DNA from: Anagrus nilaparvatae
Taxonomy: Eukaryota > Arthropoda > Insecta > Hymenoptera > Mymaridae
Assembly (NCBI GenBank): GCA_022575985.1
Contig: JAKSXM010000231.1
Span: 2,668,501-2,732,500, forward strand
Direction: 5' to 3'
DNA: 64,000 nucleotides
A program made the translations under genes and the position numbers. The notes below the pieces were generated by a model. The model was not told the DNA's origin. It did not search any database and was given only the letters and a program-made list of their open reading frames with translations. Shown here piece by piece: positions 58,430-64,000 of the stretch. How positions within the stretch are numbered: the first letter of the stretch is position 1; every line of letters starts with the position of its first letter.

Positions 58430-58990
58430 CGCGCGTGGAAAGAGACAGAGAGAAGCGACACTCATACGCGATTTTCGTCTCCGCGGAGCTTCTCATTCTC
58501 TTTTTAGAGGTTGTGCTGTGCGCATATAGTTTTGCTGGTCCACCTAGAGAATCTTTCCTGAGGAAGCTACTGCTAGAGCTGTTCATCATTTTTGGAAATT
58601 CAGCGTCGTTTGAGTGTGCCTGTGACTGGAAATAGGATTTGTTTTGTGGAAATACCTGGTGAGAATATTGAAATTTTTGTACTTGGCCAAGGGACAACGC
58701 ACCTGTAGCGTGCAAACAGTGGGCTTATAAGCCGTGACTGGACGTGGTCCAGTCAGTGTAAGAAATCCAGGTATCTTTTGATTTATTTGTGTGATTGTGT
58801 ATGTGTGAAAGTGAATTTTTGATATTTATATTCATTCTGAGCAGCGACAGCAAACCTCATAAGCCCTGCCCTTTTCAGGGCAGGCACAATTAAATATTGC
58901 GTAAGAACGTCTGCTCAGAAAACATCAAGTCAAGTCTTTGCTTTTTTTAATAAAGATTTTAATAAAATAAAATAACCCTAAATTCCTCTT
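58430..58990 (+). other. GC-richer retroelement-like untranslated segment
   Basis: Composition jumps from the surrounding ~25% GC to near 50% at 58430-58780. It holds short mirrors (tggacgtggtccag, accaggta) and ends with AATAAAG and AATAAAAT near 58950, signals used for 3' end formation. It resembles a retroelement UTR or LTR-like region rather than a gene, but I found no second copy. Confidence 0.35.
58863..58885 (+). other. Strong stem-loop resembling a histone mRNA 3' hairpin
   Basis: TGCCCTTTTCAGGGCA, with a TTTC loop and C-T/A-G closing bases, fits the shape of the histone 3' stem-loop; the stem extends outward by GCC/GGC with one bulge. No histone gene is nearby, so chance or another role is likelier. 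Confidence 0.35.
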
Positions 58991-59047
58991 CCTTTTCCTT
59001 CCTCCTTTTTTTTTTTAATAATATTTAATAACAGTTTTATAAAGGAC

Positions 59048-59587
59048 TACACGGTCGCAGGCCCAGAAAGCAAAGTCAAGGAACTGATTTCCCACCTAAC
59101 CGTGGAGATCAGAGGCCTAGATGGTACTACTGGCAGCGGCGAAGTGAGGCAGGTGGTAAAGGAGACAACCAAACTGCAGAACGATGACGACATAAAAGTC
59201 GCCATCTTCAAGGCTAAGGGCACTAAGGCGGATATGGCGATCATAGAGCTACCAGAGGCCACCGCACTAAAATTGACCAATAAAGGCCGGCTAAATAATG
59301 GCTGGTCTAATTGGCAAGTGCGCTTAAGAGCCGAGGTTAAGCGGTGCTTTAAGTGTCTTGGTTTCGGCCACAACCAGTGGTCATATAAGGGCACGGACCG
59401 AAAGTCAGCGTGTTTTAAATGTGGCGGCCAAGGCCGCAAGTCAGAAAAATGTCCTGTGGAGAAAGCAGAATGCTTCCTCTGCAGGGAAAGAACTGACAAG
59501 GCCAAGACCGACCACCTTCCAGGATGCGGAGCATGTAAGTATTATCGGGAGGCACTTGCGGCAAGGAAGATAAAGTGTCATCGGTAA
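59048..59587 (+). pseudogene. Non-LTR retrotransposon ORF1 (gag-like), 5'-truncated, degraded zinc knuckles
   Basis: The open frame covers the C-terminal part of an R1-clade-like ORF1, an RNA-binding nucleocapsid-like protein. Three CCHC knuckles begin at CFKCLGFGH, CFKCGGQG and CFLCRE, but the first has tyrosine in place of its last cysteine and the second has arginine in place of its histidine. The N-terminal half is missing and sequence before about 59040 is unrelated AT-rich DNA, indicating 5' truncation. Its stop overlaps the ORF2 start in TAATG, the arrangement typical of these elements. GC is about 50%. Confidence 0.75.
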
Positions 59588-61646
59588 TGTTCGGAGTCCT
59601 GCAAGGGAATATGAACAATACCATTCTTGCTGACCTTTTGCTTGATCAGCTCGCGGGCGAGACAGACTCTAGGGTCGTCTTGCTATCCGAGCCGCTTCGC
59701 AATAGGAACTAGTAAATCTGGTTCACCGATGACACAGGCCGGTGCGCTATTTGGCTACGAGATCGTGCTCAGACGTCTATGTACCGACATGGAAAAGGCA
59801 ACTACCACGTCTGGGCAAAGTGCGGTGATACAACTTTGTAAGTTGTTATTTGTCACCGAATGACACTATTGGGGTGTTCACCGCAAAGCTGGCCTCATTG
59901 GAGGAAACTATAAGGGAAGTCTCTGGCAATATAATATTTTCCGGGGACTTAAATTCCAGGGCCGTGGAATGCCAACCACGAACCGTAGGGGAAAGTTCAT
60001 CCTAGAGATTGCCGCTAGAACTGATCTGGTGGTCATGAACTCTGGGAACAATCCAACCTACGTAAGGCCAGGCTTTGGTGAATCGATCCCTGACATCACT
60101 TTTGCCTCGGCCGGGTTGGTAGGAAGAGTGGGCGGGTTGGAGGGTGATGGATGGAGCCAAATGTGTCAAAGATGGACGAAGACAGATTTGTGGAATATCT
60201 TCGAGAAGAGTCCTCGTCTATCCCAGCCTGGCATGGAGGACCGACCACCCCGGGAGAGGCAGAGACTCTTGTCAAGAGGGTAACTGCTCTTCTGAAGGGA
60301 GCTTGCGATGCCTCTGTGCCGCGTAAGCGGCCCTGGAAGGGTAAAAGAAGCGTGTACTGGTGGAATGAGGGAATTGCGTAGCTTAGGCGGGTCTGTCACA
60401 GGGCACGCAGAAGAAGGCTGAGAGCGCATGGCCGCCCAGAGCTGGCTACGCGCTCTGAAGAGTACAAGGAAGCTAAGCATAGGCTGGCGAAAGCCATCCG
60501 CCTCAGCAAGGCGCGCTGTCTTCGGTTGCTAAGAGATGATATCAACAGCGACCTGTGGGGCCTGGGATATAAGGTTTTCATGGGCAAACTTAAGTCCGGG
60601 TGTGACAACACGATGGATGAAGCAGCGACCTAAGAATAGTGGTCGCTCTATTTCCGGATCATCCAAACCAACAACACCCGGCTTTGGATGTCCCGAGGGA
60701 GCAAGTTCCGCAATTTAGAGAGGCGGAGATGCTTCAGGAAATTAGGTCAATGAAAAATGGGAAAGCGCCAGGACCAGACGGAATACCCGCGGAAGCCCTT
60801 AAGGCGGTTGCAAAGGTAATCCCTGGTCTCCTCCTTGGCATGTTTAATGCGTGCCTCGTGGCAGGCGTCTTTCCAAGGGACTGGAAAGTGGCCCGCATGG
60901 CTCTGATAAGCAAGAGAAAGGGTGAACCAGGATCTCCATCATCTTACAGACCATTGTGCATGTTAAATACCATTGGCAAGGTGATAGAGAGCATGGTCAG
61001 AGGAAGATTGCGGCAGGCAATAAGGGAAGCGGGTGACCTTAGCGACGACCAACACGGTTTTCGTGAGGGGCGTTTCACGATTGGTGCCATCGAGCAGGTC
61101 GTGAAGGTGGTTATGAGGGCCAGACAAGTGCGGCCGGATATTAAACCGGACGTCCTGCTTGTCACGTTGGATGTAAAAAACGCATTCAACTTGGTTAAGT
61201 GGGACGATATGTTGCACTCCTTAAACAGGTATTCAGAGTTCCAGATTATCTGAGAAGTATACTCACAGATTACCTCCGTGACCAATACCTGCGCTGGGAC
61301 ACGCTCGATGGCACAAGAGTTAAAGTATTGGATGAACCGTGATCATGGGGAGGTAGACTTCTAACTCAGACAGTTCCTAACTGGTCACGGTTATTTCCGC
61401 GATATGCTTTTCAAGTGGCGCAAGGTGGCATCTCCGGAATGCTTGCATTGCCTGGGCGAGCCGGATACCGCTGAGCACACCTTTTTTGGGTGTCCTCACT
61501 TCGCTGAGGGGCGACCGCCATTTGATGAATGGAGGCCAGAAGGAGTCGTCCCGGAAATGCTGCGCAGTAATGTGAACTGGTTCAGTGTGGCAGAGTACGT
61601 ACGGGCGACACTGATTAAAAAAAAGGAGGAAGGTTTCCTCTCGTAG
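59587..61646 (+). pseudogene. Non-LTR retrotransposon ORF2 (endonuclease and reverse transcriptase), broken and internally deleted
   Basis: An R1-clade-like ORF2. Endonuclease pieces are visible (LQGNMNNTILADLLLDQLAG, LLSEPLRNRN then stops, FSGDLNSRA near 59940, IPDITFAS near 60090). The reverse transcriptase part is open at 60639-61253, with NGKAPGPDGIPAEAL, SYRPLCMLNTIGKVIE, DDQHGFREGR and LLVTLDVKNAFN. It then shifts frame and is deleted; the catalytic FADD/YADD box is absent. A C-terminal CCHC (CLHCLGEPDTAEHTFFGCP) resumes at 61404-61646. Several stops and frameshifts make it inactive. Confidence 0.82.
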
Positions 61647-61870
61647 GAAACTCTCCTCCTTTATTGGCAGGGTATAGCGAACAAATGCCTTGGCTGCATT
61701 TTTCCCGGACCGAAGTATAAATACCTAAACAGGGAGTCCCGGTCCAGATTCTATAATATTGTCATAAATGCAGTAGGGTGGGGAGATTAGTGGGTATTAC
61801 CCCAAATTTGAGGTTGAGTCCCACATAACCATACAGTACGCGGTGTATGGTATGCGTAAAAGCATGTATT
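61647..61870 (+). other. Retrotransposon 3' untranslated region
   Basis: GC-richer sequence continues past the ORF2 stop to about 61850 (gggagtcccggtcc, gtgtatggtatgcg), then changes abruptly to the palindromic repeat. No clear poly-A tail is seen; the 3' end may be cut by the palindrome. Confidence 0.5.
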
Positions 61871-63704
61871 ATAAACTGGGAGTGGAGACTGAGTATTCCA
61901 TATACTTTCACCTGATATTAATATGGGTATGGGTATTTTCACATACGGAAAAGTTATAACGATAATTAGTGAAATTTTCCGATTTTGAAAATGAAAATTT
62001 AGCGAAGAAAGCTATATTTATATGCAAATTTAAGCATAACCGATTTCATATGTAAAATTTATCATAAAATAAATTATTTTTTAATGCCTTTAAACCTTTT
62101 CTATTGACATATATAGTCAATTCTACGAAATTAGACTTTTTATAAGAAGCTATTCAAGTAATTCTTAGTGAAAATGACCTAATACAAAAACGAATGTCAG
62201 GAATTTTGAAAAATCAAATTTGGCTGGATTTAGTATGTTAAAATATGACACCTTACCAATTTTTATGGTTCTGGATTAAAAAATTTTGAAATAGCAGCTG
62301 TTTTTTGAATTAAAAATATTTTTCAATTTTTAAAGAAAATCTACATAAATTTTCTTTTTTAATTTTTTTACACTCTGAACAGAGCACAAAAACTATTTTC
62401 AACCATAGGAAATAGCTGAAACTTCTTACTGAGAGTCATTTCGGCTGTCAGTTTTTGGAAAAACATCGAGAAAGCTGAATAAAACTAAGATTCTAAAGAA
62501 ATTTTTTTTTTTAATGTGGATTTTTCAAACACTGGGAATTCTTTTCTTTTTTGTTGCACTTAAAATTACTGTTTTTCAAAAACAAAATTTTAATTCTTTT
62601 TTAAAATTTCTATTTCTGGGTATTTAAACTTTTTAGTTTTGAAAAAGTTAAAAAACAAATAATTATAAAATACAATAATTAAAAATCCATATTAAAAAAA
62701 AATTTTCCTTTAGAATTTTAGTTTTATTCAGCTTTTCTCGATGTTTCTCCAAAAACTGACAGCCGAAATGACTCTCAGTAAGAAGTTTTAGCTATTTCCT
62801 ATGGTTGAAAATAGTTTTTGAGCTCTTTTCAGAGTGTAAAAAAATTAAAAAAGAAAATTTATTTAGAATTTAAAATATTTTTAATTCAAAAAACAGCTGC
62901 TATTTCAAAATTTTTTAATCCAGAACCATAAAAATTGGTAAGGTGTCATATTTTAACATACTAAATCCAGCCGAATTTGATTTTTCCAAATTCCTGACAT
63001 TCTTTTTTGTATTAGGTAATTTTCACTAAGAATTACTTGAATAGCTTCTTATAAAAAGTCTAATTTTGTAGAATTGACTATATATGTCAATAGAAAAGGT
63101 TTAAAGGCATTAAAAAATAATTTATTTTATGATAAATTTAACATATGAAATCGGTTCTGCCTAAATTTGCATATAAATATAGCTTTTTTCGCTAAATTTT
63201 CATTTTCAAAATCGGAAAATTTCACTAATTATCGTTATAACTTTTCCGTATGTGAAAATACCCATATCCATATTAATATCAGGTGAAAGTATATGGAATA
63301 CTCAGTCTCCACTCCCAGTTTGAAGTTATTTGAAGTGACGGGTTTTGAGTTATGAGCTACAGACGGTACGGCTCACATTTTCCAATTTTCCGGGTTTCCA
63401 CGTAAAAATTTTAAAAAATGGTTTAGAAATTCGGATAGCCAGGGAAATTTCCGATCGAAACCGTTTTTCTAATAATATATATAACATTTCTTCATGCTTT
63501 TATATAATGAAGCAAAAGTTGGTGGCTGAGAGCTTTAAAATCGGTCCCAATTTTCAAAAATTCACAGAGGCGGCTAGAAACGATTTTACGATGTAAAATT
63601 TGGGGAGCGAGGACATTTTATATATATAATCACTTGTGCAAAGTTACAGCCCAATCGGAAGACCCCATCTGGAGGTCAACGTACGTTTCACATGGAATCA
63701 GCCT
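61871..63704. mobile_element. 2-kb palindrome family, copy with truncated left arm
   Basis: The arms mirror each other around about 62610 (gggagtggagactgagtatt on the left; mirrored near 63300 on the right). The right arm continues to the family end (catggaatcagcc), while the left arm stops at about 61871 beside the retrotransposon, lacking the terminal ~390 bases. The 83-codon frame at 63345 on the plus strand is the repeat-borne frame of this family. Confidence 0.88.
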
Positions 63705-64000
63705 ATTAGTTCTTAAAATAAGTTTTTCTGAATATTATTTACAAATGGGTCTTGGATTTTTTTCCCCCAGAAATTCGATGGAACCATTTATTTTTGCTTT
63801 TTTCCACGTCTTATAAAAGAAAAATCGAATTTTGTTGATTTTTAGGGTCATAATTTTAATTAAATCAATTATAAGAATTTTATCTCCGTTTTTATGCAAA
63901 TTTTTAATGAGAAAACCTTTTTAATTATAATTTGTACTACTAGTTTAGAGAATTTCTCGAAGGAGGAAATAAATACAATTTTTAATGAAATGCATAATTC
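63705..64000. other. Right edge, AT-rich
   Basis: No supported feature after the palindrome end. Confidence 0.4.

Noticed and set aside
59047..60611. Minus-strand frames across the retrotransposon
   Set aside because: Antisense shadows of GC-rich ORF1/ORF2 coding sequence.

Overview
This window looks like an AT-rich insect nuclear genome, most likely a hymenopteran parasitoid. The evidence is two multi-exon seven-transmembrane odorant receptor (7tm_6) genes that I could reconstruct splice site by splice site, insect-style short phase-consistent introns, a degenerate R1-clade-like non-LTR retrotransposon, and very dense terminal-inverted-repeat (TIR) and fold-back elements. The order and species are inference; nothing here fixes them. 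There are no operons, CRISPR arrays or rRNA genes.

Layout. 1-2.9 kb: repeat scraps, a tRNA-like module and an intact 5-exon odorant receptor on the minus strand (379 codons). 3.1-5.0 kb: a TIR element with two MITEs nested in it. 6.0-19.1 kb: a mirror-like block built from copies of an intronless gene family of unknown function (full copies at 7948-8514 and 13801-14355, an inverted 3' fragment at 14693) plus inserted MITEs, one of them dated by an empty site elsewhere in the window. 19.8-29.3 kb: a 9.5-kb unit with 15-bp TIRs flanked by TA, containing a 199-bp tandem array, a 3.6-kb palindrome made of about 50 copies of a ~55-bp satellite facing itself, a tRNA-like module and a 143-bp tandem array. 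It has no recognisable transposase. 30-36 kb: a solo arm of a palindromic repeat, then a direct duplication of the intronless-gene block (third full copy at 34650-35201, one fragment at 33165). 36.5-41.7 kb: a series of palindromic elements, including a 2.2-kb near-perfect one. 44.2-48.0 kb: nested TIR elements with shared TTAA sites, a small hairpin and a TA-flanked element carrying another tRNA-like module. 48.5-51.2 kb: a second intact odorant receptor (9 exons, 389 codons, minus strand), with a relic first exon of a third receptor just upstream at 51.8 kb. 53-58.9 kb: a palindromic element with 8-bp target duplications, a transposon-associated pseudogene, one orphan ORF and small tandem repeats. 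59.0-61.75 kb: a GC-rich, broken non-LTR retrotransposon. 61.9-63.7 kb: another copy of the 2-kb palindrome family.

The ordinary host genes are the two odorant receptors: plasma-membrane ligand-gated channels that work with Orco in olfactory neurons. The three copies of the ~185-residue protein keep open frames although they differ by several in-frame indels, which suggests selection on the protein. They share upstream and downstream sequence, so the whole unit is being duplicated. Most other open frames in the window are chance frames in AT-rich repeats. All alignments here were made by eye; no search or statistic was run.
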